A stretch of 64,000 nt of DNA from NCBI RefSeq assembly GCF_001039355.2, contig NW_019776100.1, positions 49,000 to 112,999 of the forward strand. Reading direction: 5' to 3'. Of the stretch, positions 12,267 to 24,443 are shown one piece after another. The position numbers and the translations under genes were made by a program. The notes beneath the pieces are model-generated. The model made no database searches, had not been told where the DNA came from, and saw nothing but the letters and a program-made list of their open reading frames with translations. How positions within the stretch are numbered: position 1 is the first letter of the stretch; every line of letters starts with the position of its first letter. Source of the stretch: Lingula anatina (lineage: Eukaryota; Brachiopoda; Lingulata; Lingulida; Lingulidae).

Positions 12267-15200
12267 TTATGAAGATGAGAGTGCAGGTTCTGTTGTACTT
12301 TGTCTGTGGAAAACATTGATAATGTCCTTCTTTAGCTTAACTTTAATTGGCATTGCCTCAAATTGTTCCATGTCTATTGAGAACCAGTTTTCTTGTCCCT
12401 GAAAAAAAAAAAAAAAAGAGATTAGTCACTGACATTATGAGACAAATATTAGAAACTCATTTGTCTCTCACGTGCATGAAAATATTGCATGCAAACACTG
12501 GATTCAATAAAAGCCCTCCATGAAATCTTCAATCAATTTTGGATTCGGTTAGTCAAAACAAGATTTAAAGACATGTTTTACTTTAACATTATATGTAAAA
12601 ACATGGTTTACAAAAATGAAAACTTTTCATTAGTTGAACTGACATTTTTCCGAACTGACAAAAAGCAGTAACATATTACTAAACATCTTTAATGCTAAAA
12701 TAAATCCTATCCAAGTGGGGAAATCGTATGTGCTGATGTGGTAGCAGAGGACCAGAAACACACCAGAAACATTACTCTTGAAGGACACCGTTATTTCTGA
12801 AATCAGTTTTGGGTGATAATACTTAGAAAGTAACTGTGTTACCTCTGGAAGTTCTGGAGACAGTGTAAATTCCCCTGAAGTAAAAATTTTAAAACGTTCA
12901 TCACTTTTAGCACCCCTGTGAGGTTGATTTTCTCCTTGTCTCCGCCACCTAGAATTACAAGTTTCACATTATAATGTAAAACAAACAAAAACAATTTTTT
13001 CATTTCACTTCCCCATTCATATTCTTTTTAAATGAAATAAAAATTTTTCATTTGGAGTCTATATGTAAAAGACCGTTTCATAAATAAAAGTAAATAAAAA
13101 TTCATTCAAACATTTTCACAGCCCACATACAGTATTTGCTATAGTATATGTAAGCTCTCATATTTTCTTATGTCTAAATATTCACTGAATTTATTCAACA
13201 CAAGCAGTAAAGAATTTTTTAATAAATGTACAACCAAAATTTGACATTGCAGTAACAATTTGTGACTGTATGATGCTTTTCAAAAAAATATATTTCTTTA
13301 GAATTCTTACCCCTCTTTAATGAAGTCCGTTTTGGTAAGGTTATCTGGTCCTATTGATATTTCCATGCCTTTTGGAGTCTAGAAATCAAAGCAAAATTGT
13401 TTTGTTTACTAAAAAATGATGCAGCAACCACTTTTTGCTTAGCTCAACTGAGTCAAATATCAGAAAGAAAAAACACTGAGACAATTCAAGGATTTTTTCT
13501 TTCACATTCATTTTAATTTTTGACAAAACAGGTTAGATTAAGTCATTGAAGAAAATTATATGAAATGTGAAGCATGAAAAAAATGGAACAAAATTATTGA
13601 ATAAAACAGAATTCTATAATGTATAAAAATCATGAGACTGGCCGATTCTAAAACAAAAAGTCAATGGAAAGGAATTTTAAAATTTTCCATGAACTTACCA
13701 TGAAAGAGACACTTTAACATTCAACATAAGTCTACTTTATTTAGCATAAATAATTTCAGACCACATCAAACAAAACTCTTAAGACACAATATTATGTGGC
13801 AAATTAACTGTATAAAATATCCCACAAATACAAATATTGATGACGTTTTTAATACTTTTCCATAAAGCTTTCCCTTAAGAGATCTGTAAGTTTTGATTGA
13901 ATTGCAGTCACACATACTTGTTTTTCTAGTAAATTGCTAGATAAAACTGTCAACTCTGATGTGTTGACATCTAGTTTGTGCTCCACCCCGCAATCTTCAT
14001 TGATGATGTTGGAATAATCTTTTACTACAATGCACAAGAATAATAAGTATATCAAATATAAAATTCTGCCATGTTTTGTTAAAATACATAGGTATCAAGG
14101 TATTTAGTGTTAAGAAATAACTACTTGTTGGTAAATTTTCTAAATGAATTAATCTTGATAGAAACTTGCTATTTGGTTTGTACAACAATAACAAATACCC
14201 CAAGTCCAACACATTGGCATCAGACTGATCTCAACCCTATACTTATCAAAAATTTACTGTTTCATATTTTTATGTCTGCTGTAATAAACTAACACTTTCA
14301 AATACATCTGATTCAGTAATTCATACGGTAAAGTCTTGAAAATTTCGTCGGCCGACGATTTTCCGCAGACGTAATTTTTTTCCCTTTGAAAACTTCGTCG
14401 ACCTTGAAAATGAGGTACTCGATAATTTTTAAAAAGTTCGTCGCCAAATATGGCCGCGTTGTCCAGCTCAAACATAAAGGTAATGCGTCAGTTGATTCAA
14501 GACAATGATACGATCAGGATTTCATTGCCGATAACACTCTCAATGGGAGATAGGAACAATAGTGCGCCCCTGCGAGCGGTCATTCACAATATAGATGGTT
14601 TAGATGTGAATTCCCGTTCTCAGTTGCGGGAACGTCGGCCTTTTGTCTTTAGTTTTATTACTATTACCTGGCTCAAGGCGGCAAATAGAAGTCACAGGCC
14701 GCGGCTCTGTCATTTGTACATAACGCCGTTATTGTTATCGGCGGCTGTCCTAAATGAGGAAGACACAATGAAAAAACCAAGATATTATCTCGAAGGGAAA
14801 TGTACCCGTCACTTCTATTCATGGCCATGTTCAATTTAGGACCATTTAACGATTACCTGGCTCGTACATGGAGATCGTTCGCAATGCGGTTGGGACGAGA
14901 TGGTAATTTTCATATCTTCAGCGGAGAATCGTTCGCGTAATATCGTCAACAGATCGTTCGCGATCCAAACGAGACGAGAAGATAATTTTCATATTTGTAG
15001 CGGACTCCGTTCGCGTAAGATCATCAGCGGGAGATCGTTTGCGATTCGNAGGAGCATTTTTAAATCTCAGTCAAGAATAGATTGTAAATTTTTGGCTATG
15101 AAGTGCAGTCGTACTTGTTGTATTTTGGTTTTTTATCTTGAGATCTTTTATTTTGAGATTGTTATTATTATATTTATTTTGAGATTTTTGTTTTCAAGCC

Positions 15201-16095
15201 AAAAGAGGAATGTTTTCCTTTTGTTACATTTACTAGGTAGCACCAGTTACTTTTACTCTAGTCAAAGAAACACAGTATCTAGTCGTGACCTATGCGTGAC
15301 CTGTCCATTTTGTTTTTGTTTTCTTTTTGTTAAATTGCAGTAATAAAAGATTTTGGATAAAAGGATAGTGGGTTATTGTTATGAAAGTGAACTGTGTGAT
15401 TGCATGATTATTAATGCACAAAATTACACCTTGATGAGCATTTTTTAATTTTACCCCTTCATTTTGAAAATTACCCCTTCTTTTTTTGGGCAAGGGGTAC
15501 GGTACTCCCTTAGAAAAATCCTACCGAGTGCACTGATTCATGCAACCATAAAAAAAATTTATTATTATAATTAGCATCAAGTTCACACACTGATTATATA
15601 GTTAATGAAAAAGCTGTCATTCATTTAATTTTTAACAATTAGAGTGTGACATGAACTGAGTTGCCTAAATACCCTGACATCCTTGCTGAAAATTTTCAGG
15701 ACAAAACAAGTGAAATTGCTACTATTATGATGAGAATACCCGATTTTTCTACACTGTTCCACTATAATTCACAAACTGTGTATCTCAACGTATGCTACCA
15801 AGTCCCCCAATCTAAGCCGCTTGTGTCGCCCACGCCCCTTCAAAAATTGAGATGACGATACGCAAACCTTTTGCTTCTGGTTACAGTGTAACTAACAGCG
15901 AGTTCGAGTTGGACCTCAACTTACGAGCGACGCTTTGAACAACTGGTAGGTCTTCAGTATATATACAAATGATTTACAGACTCTTTTAACTTACTCGTAT
16001 TTGTTGGTTGCATATTTTACACCATAAGCACTCGCGCCTGAAAATAAAACAAGTTTTTTCCAATTGTCTTGCAACTTCTTCACCACTTTCGCCAT
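12267..16095 (-). CDS. AGK: Acylglycerol kinase, mitochondrial; catalytic exons missing
   Basis: Four exons are visible on the minus strand: 15995-16095, then 13311-13378, 12843-12948 and 12267-12398 ending TAA. AGK phosphorylates mono- and diacylglycerol and is also part of the TIM22 inner-membrane import complex. The first exon reads MAKVVKKLQDNWKKLVLFSG, like the vertebrate N terminus with its K-L-NHWKK motif and hydrophobic anchor. The last three exons join in frame: ISIGPDNLTKTDF, then a variable part, then FSIDMEQFEAMPIKVKLKKD. These resemble the vertebrate tail around SIDxExYEAMPVEVKL. The roughly 300 residues between, which hold the diacylglycerol-kinase GGDGT nucleotide site, are not found in the 2.6 kb separating the exons. 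Exon 1 ends in phase 2 and the next visible exon starts in phase 0, so they cannot be spliced together directly. I infer a collapsed or mis-joined assembly around 14.3-15.06 kb, where a tandem repeat and an N lie. A true deletion would make this a pseudogene. Confidence 0.8.
13849..14475 (-). other. Possible small unrecognised minus-strand gene or exons inside the AGK interval
   Basis: Two open stretches look protein-like. The first, at 14475 downward, starts with Met in GC-richer DNA (MFELDNAAIFGDELF, later SADEIFKTLPYELLNQMYLK). The second (about 14030-13849) follows a possible TAG acceptor and ends in a stop (SELTVLSSNLLEKQVC, then LTDLLRESFMEKY). Their phases do not join with the splice sites I can see, and I recognise no family. 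They may be the first and last exons of a gene whose middle was lost in the same assembly damage as AGK, or may be chance frames. Confidence 0.3.
14850..15060. repeat. Short tandem repeat (~79-bp unit) ending at an N
   Basis: GGTAATTTTCATAT at about 14902 and GATAATTTTCATAT at about 14981 start two copies of a unit containing GTTCGCGTAA and AGATCGTT. A partial copy precedes them. The array runs into the single N at 15050. It is the probable site of the assembly fault that removed AGK exons. Confidence 0.65.
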
Positions 16096-16410
16096 GCTTA
16101 CAAGGTTACCAAGTTATCATTCTCCACAGGAAGAATGCTCTCTATCGTTTAAGTCCCTTAAGTAATTTTTTAACTAAACTGATATGATGGTTCTTTCAAG
16201 CTATTGTTAGCGAGTGTAATCCATGATAATGACTTATAGAAATATATTGCGTGTAATAACTGAACATAGCATGCTGTTAAAGGTCAGTTTAACGATGCCT
16301 TCTTTTTTATTTTAAGAAACACTAAGCGATGATATCACAACAATGTTTCCGGATGAAGCAGACGCATATCAAAACATGTAATTACCACTAACGGCATTCA
16401 GATTAAGATC
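16096..16410. promoter_or_regulatory. Divergent promoter region between AGK and ANKRD46-like genes
   Basis: The AGK start codon (minus strand) and the ANKRD46-like start codon (plus strand) face away from each other across 315 bp. Any 5' UTRs and both core promoters must lie here, unless non-coding first exons sit further away. A CATTCAG just before the plus-strand ATG could be an acceptor for such a 5' exon. No TATA box at a convincing place was seen. Confidence 0.5.
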
Positions 16411-17524
16411 ATGTCCAAACCAGAATGGGACTGTTTATTTTCACGTTGTGGTAATGCAGACATAGCGAAAGAACTTATTAAATCAGGCTGTGACATCAAT
16501 GAACGGGATGTCTCCGGAAGGACGGCTTTGCAAATTGCTACAACTCGCGGCCAGACAGAAAGTGTTCAAGTTTTGCTAGAAAATGGAGCTGATGTTAACG
16601 CCAGTGACAGAGCTGGAAATACTCCCTTACATCACTGTGGCCACGCAGAGACGCTTAAGTTATTAGTGAGATATGGAGGCGATCTTAAGAAGGGGTATAT
16701 AGTATTACTGTCCTTGTTAGATTTTAATTATCAGTACTGGGGTACTAGTACTACTTACAATGTACTCGTTGTACATGTACTATTATACATGTAGTTCTAT
16801 TTTTGCATTGTATAGTTTTTATATTAAAAAAACATTAGCCATTCAAATCTGTATTGAAGCACCATGCCTATATATTTTCATATTTATATACTGTAAACGC
16901 ATGTGTACAGTTGTGTACTACTGTAGTATCTGTTTCAGACTGAAAAGAATTTTCCTGTAATATTGCCAAATGCCAGTCCCCCCTTTTTTGCCTCTTTTTT
17001 ATCCTACACCGTATAGTTCATGTAGTAGACTGGTACTTCTTTGCAGAATTGAAAATGCCCATCAAAATGCTTGAAATGAATTGATAACAGTCTGTACAAT
17101 CACCAGTTGCTTGTTATTTTAAAAAACTTATTTTCATACTGCATTATACATCTGTATATATCTGTGTTAAAGTCCACCTTTCTGTTACAGAAATCACAAT
17201 GGCCTTTCACCTCTGGAGATGGCAAAAAGGAGGGGTGTGTCAACGGATGTTCTTCAATTATTTATAGAGCTTCAAAATGATACCAAGCCTACAAAAAGGA
17301 CTTTATCAAAAACTGACTTGAAGCAAAAATTCAGTACCACAAACAAAGGGAGCATATTTTCAGAATTTTTCATTGATGTTAATTTTGGGGCCATACTGTG
17401 TATAGTTATAATAGTAGTTGTGCTATCACTAGGAGTTTCCTGGGTTTTAACAGGAATGTCATTGGAGAGTAAAATGAAAATACCTATTGACAGCTATGAA
17501 CAAGTACAACATATAGAACTATGA
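16411..17524 (+). CDS. ANKRD46: Ankyrin repeat domain-containing protein 46-like membrane protein
   Basis: Two exons, 16411-16694 and 17191-17524, join in phase 2 to give 205 residues (human ANKRD46 is 228). Ankyrin-type repeats run over about residues 8-115, with the motifs GRTALQIATTRGQ, GADVNASDRAGNTPLHHCGH and NHNGLSPLEMAKRRGV. The last matches vertebrate ANKRD46 closely (LAKRRGVNKDV). A linker follows, then a single hydrophobic helix at about 161-182 (GAILCIVIIVVVLSLGVSWV) and a short tail. The protein is therefore predicted to be a tail-anchored or single-pass membrane protein with the ankyrin domain in the cytosol. Its molecular role is not known even in vertebrates. The start Met is the first in the frame; the N terminus is shorter than in human, so an upstream exon is possible. 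Confidence 0.87.
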
Positions 17525-19312
17525 ATGTGACAGGATATTGGCTTTTCTTGCCAAGTCAAAGGCAATGGGATATCCATATTCAAAGATAATGATTAAAGAT
17601 ATTGATCCTTTTTTTATCATACTTATTGGGGAAATGGGGGTCACCATTATTCTAGACTAAGTGCACAGGAATGTAACTTAATGCATGCAATATACTGTGT
17701 ATTTCAAATTTGTTCAATTTTGTTTTAATATTCTGAAAAATAGTACTAGTAGGTGCCTACAAGTGTATAATTGCAGCCTCTTAATCATCACTGAGGCGGT
17801 TCAGTTTTCATTTAACATAAATATTCCACTTATAAATGTTTTAAATATGAAGCTTTGACTCATGGCATGCATGTTGAACTTGGTGCTAAAGTTCTACTGG
17901 AATGTGCAAATGTTTCCAGGCAGACAGGACGAAAAAAAAAAAATACTTTTTACCATTTTGTCCACATCAGGATTTTTTTCATACCATGAAAATGTTTTAG
18001 ATATCTTTGTTGTCCCTTGTTTTGTTTATGGACATTTTTTAAGAACACATTTAACATATTAAAAAAAGAGACATTTTGTTACAACTGGTACTAGTAAGTT
18101 CTCGCAGTTTATTTTCACTCTACGCCAAAAATTGAGAGATTGCTTGAATTCATAAAAATGTGAACTCTTTTATAATGGAGTCTTAAAGAATTTTACCTGT
18201 AAGTTTTACTCACTTGTTAGAAATATATATTTTAATGAATCCATATATATGATACTTTTTGGTCTAACAATTTCTTTTTCTTGTAAGATAATTTTGAAAA
18301 AGATTTGAAGTAAATATTTTCCTCCTTATTTTGTTGTTGCTTCCTACTTCTTGTGTGAAACAGACTATTACAGTGAAAGAGAATGATTAAAAATTTTGAT
18401 GATTTCTTTAAAATTAAGAGGCCCTCTCATTGTTAAAATATTGTTTTGAGGTTAGAGAGATCATTAGTATTTTTGAAAATTAACCATTTATGGTTGTTTT
18501 CATTTCTTTTTTCCACTTTGTGTAGTTAGCGTGTGGCATTATCAACATAATTGAATTTTTTTTGATTGATTAAGCAATGAATGATAATCTGCTGTGAACA
18601 CTGATTTCTCACCTTAGGAACATTGGGTGTGGGGTGTTGCTAGTTAAATCCATTCATTGTGATGAGGATGTACACAGCCCCAGTACATATACTGTACAAT
18701 GCCACTTTTATTTTCATTAATTTTTTTATTTTTATTTTCTCAGTGCTACATGTATCTCTCTGCAATGATGGATTTTTTTTATGAAAATATTTTAAAAGTT
18801 GGATTGAGGGCAAAAGTTCTTTGTACATTTGTTAAGCTAAAATACACTATGACTCATTCAATCTTTTTAATGGGGTAAGTTGTGATTTTTACAGATGCCA
18901 TATTTTTCAAAGTCAGAAATTCTCAAAAGTAAAACATTGAGTGGTAGTAACAAAATTGAAAATGATTTTTTCCTTTTTTATAGAGTAAAAAAGACCACAA
19001 CTGCTATTTAGAAATATATCTTTTAATGATTCCAAAATTATCTACATGAAAGATAGACAATTTTCCCCTTTGAAAAAAATGAGTTATTACCAATTGATAT
19101 CAGAGTTAACTGGGGATCCTGATATAAAAATCAAGGAGGGAAGCATTAATATAATCTAATGTGTAAATTCTGTGTGCTTGGATCTGCGCATGGTGGTATA
19201 CCATTAAAAATGAAGGTATATATCTATAATTGATGCCTTATATACAACAACAAGGGAGGGTATAGAACTGGAAATTTGTCATATGCTCTGAATGCCATAA
19301 GAGGTTTTTGAA
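17525..19312. other. 3' UTR of the ANKRD46-like gene and spacer
   Basis: T- and A-rich sequence with no supported coding exon. The phrase AGAAATATAT(A/C)TTTTAATGA(A/T)TCC occurs near 18221 and 19011, hinting at an old dispersed repeat. No other structure was seen. Confidence 0.5.
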
Positions 19313-22300
19313 ATGGGGAAAGACCGAGCATACAGGAAGTTCATGAGTGCGTGTTTACTGTATGGCTTATTTTTTAGCATCTATTTCTTTCATTATTTCT
19401 TGGATAATGATAATATTGCAGGCACAATAGGTAAGTTCCCCACTACTGTTTGTTGTATTGGCTCAGAATTAGTGATTGTCTCATTACTTTGTTTACAGAT
19501 ATGTAAAAGAAGGCAGCATCAATATTTCATTCTCATATTATTATTTTCTTTTAAAGAAGAAGCATAATTCTTTTTCATTTCTTTGCATAAATCTTTTTAG
19601 TATCTTCCTATCACAGATTTGTATGAGACAAAGCTTTGATATTTTTTTTTTGTAGATGGATCAGTAATACAGGCTGCAGTCACCATATCTGATCAAAATG
19701 ATCTCATTAATAGCACACATGAGATGGAAAGAGAAAATGAGGTAAATTGGTTGTTAAACATACTTAATATGCATTTTTAATCTTTCATTTTGTCCAGTCA
19801 CCAATTTCCTTAAAATAAGTGGGCAAACTTTTGCATATGAATTATGTCTGACTGGACAAGAAGAAGGGCCAGGTACCCCACTTTTGTTATTCTGATAAAA
19901 TCTGTAAAAACTAAGATATTTTCATGTTGGATAGTTCATCCCAGCAGGCAAACGACATTGATTCTACGTTGATTCAACGTTGATCCACCAAAATTAACGT
20001 TGATTCAATGGTGAATCAATGTCGTTTGTCTGCTGGGATGCACATTTTATCAGACAATTTGCTCAACTTAGAAATTAAAAAATACAATGTTTTAAAATTG
20101 TATAGCTAAAACTATAAAATGAGTTGTATTAATTTATAAATGTCTATTAAGCAAGTGCAAATAAAGGTATACTATCAATATCAAAATGTCCCAATTAGAG
20201 TCATATTTTCTGTCTGCATAATTATCCTCCGAAATCAACAGGAAAACATGATCTAAATATTATGAGAAAAATGTAGCAAAAAATCATTAAATTTGAAAGA
20301 AAATTAAATATTGTAAGTGAGTCACAACAGACGACACCAGACTATATAATTTTTGATGTTTTATGTTTACATGGGTGTTACTAGGCATAGGCACGGATGC
20401 ACTGTGCGTACAATTTTTTTGGCCATCCATGATATTATTTTATATAAATTTAGTGTATTTTTCACGAATATAAAAGAAAATCCTCTCCAAATTAAAGTCA
20501 CCTGTATGTACAAATCCTCTGTATCAATTGTATATGCACAATTGTTCTGCCTAGTCTACATTTTGCCGGGAATTTTAAAAATCTGTGCATACAATTTTTA
20601 AAGGTCTGGTTACGCCCCTGGTTTATATATGTTTACACCAATTTTACATGCTCAACTCAGAGCGCTCTTCCTTAAGCTAGTGTTGTCTGAAAATTGAATG
20701 TCTCAGTTTCTGCAAATTGAAAAGTATCTTTTGCTATTTGTTTCATGGTAGAAATACACCAGGCACTTGATATATTCGCAGTGGGATGTTCTTGACCTAT
20801 CAGGCGTCCAAGTTGCAGGAAAACTAAGAAAGAGGGCAGGTGAATGTGAAGAAATATGATAAAATTGACATACTAGTAATGGGGCCGTAGCTGTCAGTAG
20901 TTCAAAGGTTCATTGGTTTGAAGGTTTGATAGTCAAAATTAATGCATGAATAAGGTGTTTAGTTTACCGGCTATAAAGTAATTCATTGGTATAAAAGATT
21001 TTTCGGACCAATGAGCCATCTGACCCAAGAACCTTCGGATGATCGAGACGCCCCGACATGACACATCATAACATTCAAATGGGCATCATCTCAGATAGCC
21101 TAAAGTCTCGATACTTGGCATAGAACAAAGCAAGAATTTGGAGGTATGGAGGAAAGTGCATCAGAAATAATGACAGACAAGTGAGTGCAGTGTGGCAATG
21201 AATAAAAGCTAACAGAATTTATCTGTGGATATTTTTCTGGTAAAACAACCAGAAAAATATGAACAGATAAATTCTTGCATCGGTTGTGATCTTTTCAGAA
21301 CTAGTTCAGTAGAAGTTACTTTAAGTCTATGACAAAACAGTCAAGTAAGAATTCACCATGAAATGCATTTCACTTTTGTTTTCAATAATATTCAATAATA
21401 GCCCCACCAGATTAACGCTTAAAAGTTCATTTCACCTTGTGCTCATTCTCACAAGTTTTTTTTTCATATGATGTTATGCAGTGCTGACAGGCATAGATTA
21501 TCTCAGATGATTCCCATTTTGTCTTCAGATTTGTAAATTAGGTAGTTTTGTGGGTCCAACAAAATTTGGTGAAATTTCTGTAATTTCTCTTGCACTTTGT
21601 GATCTCTTTTCAATATATAATATAATGATGTTATCAATGTCATCACATTAACCACTTAGTATGGGTTAAAATGCTACTTTGAATTATCATTGTCATGCAG
21701 ATATATGACATATGGATGCACATGCATTTCTTAACTATACATGTAAAATCCTTTTAGGTTTTCTTACTATTGGTATTCCTTCTGTCAAACGAATAAATGG
21801 AATCGAGTACCTCTTGGAGACAATTGGCTACATTATAAACAGGACCTCCCAAGTTGAGAAGAAATATATGGTCATTTTAGTGTTTTTGGCTAATTTTGAT
21901 GAGGACTATAATGCAAATGCTTTGAAAAATATCAGCATCAAATATGGAGACTACCTTAACAGTGGCTTTATATTAGTTATGCAAGTTCCAGAGAAGTATT
22001 ACCCACCATTGGAAAATTTAAAAAGAAATTACGATGATCCGGAGGCGACGGTAAAATGGCGATCAAAGCAAAATGTTGACTTTGCTTTCATGTTTTTCTA
22101 CGGGAGGAATATTTCAAAGTACTACATTCAGATTGAAGATGATGTCATACCATCATATGGTTTTTTTAAAGGCATACGTGCTTTTATCCAAAAAAACAGG
22201 GAAAAGACGTGGATTTGTTTAGAATTTTCTGTTCTTGGATTTATAGGCAAGCTTTTCAATTCAAGCATCTTGGGTAATTTGGCAAGATATTTAATCTTAT

Positions 22301-22548
22301 TTTACGATGAGCAACCATGTGACTGGCTTATTGAACACTTCCTTCATTCAATGGCCCAAAAAGGGCGCATTTTCAACAGCCAGTCACTCTTTCAGCATAG
22401 AGGAATCTGGTCTTCCTCTGAGGTCAAGGTCAAGAGAGGACCTATGAAAGATACTGATCGTAAATTCAAGGAAAATATAACAGAAATATTAGATCAAACT
22501 AAAATCAGAAAAAAACATTTTTATCCAAAATCAAAAATATCAATTTAA
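19313..22548 (+). CDS. MGAT4-like alpha-1,3-mannosyl-glycoprotein 4-beta-N-acetylglucosaminyltransferase
   Basis: Exons 19313-19430, 19656-19741, 20752-20839 and 21758-22548 join in frame to 360 residues. The family adds GlcNAc in beta-1,4 linkage to the alpha-1,3 arm of N-glycans in the Golgi. Residues about 11-32 form a hydrophobic signal anchor (MSACLLYGLFFSIYFFHYFL), fitting a type II protein. The catalytic domain starts at about residue 98 with FLTIGIPSVKR. It has KRNYDDPEATVKWRSKQNVD, the metal-binding-type IEDDV at about 223-227, TWICLEFSVLGFIGKLF and CDWLIEHF, all close to vertebrate MGAT4C/D. The protein stops soon after SLFQHRG, so it lacks the C-terminal beta-rich domain of vertebrate MGAT4 proteins (about 480-535 residues). 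It could be a natural short form or miss a 3' exon. An AATAAA lies near 23018. Exons 1-3 rest mainly on splice phase. Confidence 0.85.
19938..20040. mobile_element. Foldback MITE in intron 2 of the MGAT4-like gene
   Basis: The arms 19938-19965 and 20013-20040 are inverted copies (CATCCCAGCAGGCAAACGAC, then ATTGATTC) with one mismatch in 28. The centre holds repeated GTTGATTCAACGTTGAT-type words. It has no coding capacity. Short elements with CCCAGCAG ends and GTTGATTCAA cores are known to me from several marine invertebrate genomes, but I cannot name a family. Confidence 0.8.
21214..21275. repeat. Compact hairpin, 28-bp arms, 6-nt loop
   Basis: The left arm AGAATTTATCTGTGG then ATATTTTTCTGGT pairs with the right arm 21248-21275, with only two adjacent mismatches. 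It lies in intron 3 of the MGAT4-like gene. The loop is very small for a microRNA precursor, so a foldback repeat is more likely. Confidence 0.75.
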
Positions 22549-23077
22549 AAAGATGTCATAATAATTATAGCAAACACATTAGGATAGCAAACACATTGTG
22601 GACTGATATTTTCTTCATTGTTGGCCATATGAAACAAACCTTGTTTCCTACCCAAGGGCAGCACATAATTTAATGTTACTGGATCAAATAGGGAGAGCTT
22701 ATCAACCTGAATTGCATTTATTTATTTATTATAACTTTTTTGTAATGTACAACTTTGTTTGATGTCAAATATTACTCAACCCTTTTAATTAATATTATGC
22801 ACAGTTCTATCAATAAATGTACATGTATATGGATAGATTTCTCAGAGATAAGATTAAAAATAATAATAATAATAAAAAAAAAACTGTCCAACAAAAACTT
22901 TACTCATGTTCTGCTATCCCCTGAAAATGTAACTAAATAACTCTCATCCAATTGGTAATTCAGGTATGCAATTGCAAAGATTTGAAAATTAAGTACTTGG
23001 AATCTGATTTGATAAAAATAAAATAAACAATCCTAACTGTGAAAAGTGGTTGCATCAGCTTTTTATATTATTATTAC

Positions 23078-23334
23078 CTCCGCCAAGGAGGCTATGTTTT
23101 CACCCCTGTTTGTCTGTCTGTCATCAACATAACTCAAAAAGTTACGGACCGATTTTGATGAAATTTTTAGGAACTGTCAGAAGTGCACCAAGGAACAGAT
23201 GATTAGTTTTTGGTGGTGATCAATAATCAATCAATAATCAATAATAAAAAATATCGAAAATTTAGGGGTGAAATGGCGTTGGATGGAGACTTTGCTGCCT
23301 TGGCGGATGTCTGCGCTCTCTGAGTGCTTTTCTA

Positions 23335-23384
<50 letters not shown>

Positions 23385-23395
23385 TTTTTTTTTTT
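23078..23395 (+). mobile_element. Dispersed repeat with CCTCCGCCAAGGAGG head and (ATT)n tail
   Basis: It starts CCTCCGCCAAGGAGGCTATG and runs through ACTCAAAAAGTTACGGACCG and TTTTGATGAAATTTTTAGGA. It ends CCTTGGCGGATGTCTGCGCT followed by CTGAGTGCTTTTCTAGTT and an (ATT)n/(TTTA)n tail. I recognise this sequence as a very common interspersed element in animal, especially marine, genomes. The 3' microsatellite tail suggests a SINE-like or similar non-autonomous retroelement. Its formal class is not certain to me. Confidence 0.75.
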
Positions 23396-24416
23396 TGCCT
23401 TACGACAGCACATCTCTGAAAGAGAAAGAAAATGTAGAATTGTTTAATTCACTGAAAACATGTCAGCAGCCTGCAGTGTTTGTCCTCAAGTGACGTTAAA
23501 TTGCTACACTTAATAAGATAATATCATATTCATTAGAAAGCAATTCACCTAATCAGGGCACCAGTATCAGAGACAAAACATACTAATCCAGTGGCAATAT
23601 TATTTATCAACCTAGAGTTGGCATAGCATCAAAATCATGGCCTTAGTTCTGATACCCTGATCAGATTAATCCTAACATTAAGGTCATATTGTGTATTTTC
23701 ATTACCTAGGCTATGAAAGCCACTTATTTCCCCCCGAGATGAGTGACATATTATCTAATGTGATAGGTGAAGTATTCCATTTCCATGACTTGTGAATGCC
23801 ACTTTTTATTCTTATTTTTTCATTATCCATGAAATGAAGTAATTATACCATGAGTTTTGTGATTTTCAAATCACATTTTCAGTGAGATATGAATGATTAT
23901 AATAAGTTTTATTTGCTGTGATTTGTGAATTAATGATTTTATTTCTCGTGAATTGTGATCACTATATTTCCAGTTTCCCATCATTTCCTTTGGTGCACTA
24001 AGCCTGGTACAACCTCTTATGTAAGAGAGTCACAAAATTACAATTAGAAATTGGAAATAACTGAGGACTCTTCCTGTGTAGCATCCTGTTATTTAGTATG
24101 CTTATATAGGGAGTAAAAGGGCAGCTTCAAGATTAACTTAAGAGTTAAGTTGAACAGCCGTGTTTTACCCCTACCACTACTTATACTGCTACAAGATCTA
24201 ATGAAATAACCAGTAGTAACATCTTTGAATAGGTGTGGTTTGACATGTCTTCAAACAACACAGATAAATGAAAAATTCATCAAATTTTGACAATTTGCTA
24301 TAAATCTAAAAGCATATGTTGATATTACTATATATCATAATGCTGAGGCTAAATGAAGGCTATCTTCTGCATTATTTAATTGCATACAAATCATACTGAA
24401 TTGACTTGCTAGTCCA

Positions 24417-24443
24417 AATAATAATAATAATAATAATAATAAT
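24417..24443. repeat. (ATA)n microsatellite
   Basis: A pure trinucleotide run in intergenic DNA. Confidence 0.85.

Noticed and set aside
14450-14839. 129-codon plus-strand frame starting MAALSSSNIK
   Set aside because: It could be a first exon, but no family is recognised, no partner exon fits, and the later part runs into repeat sequence.
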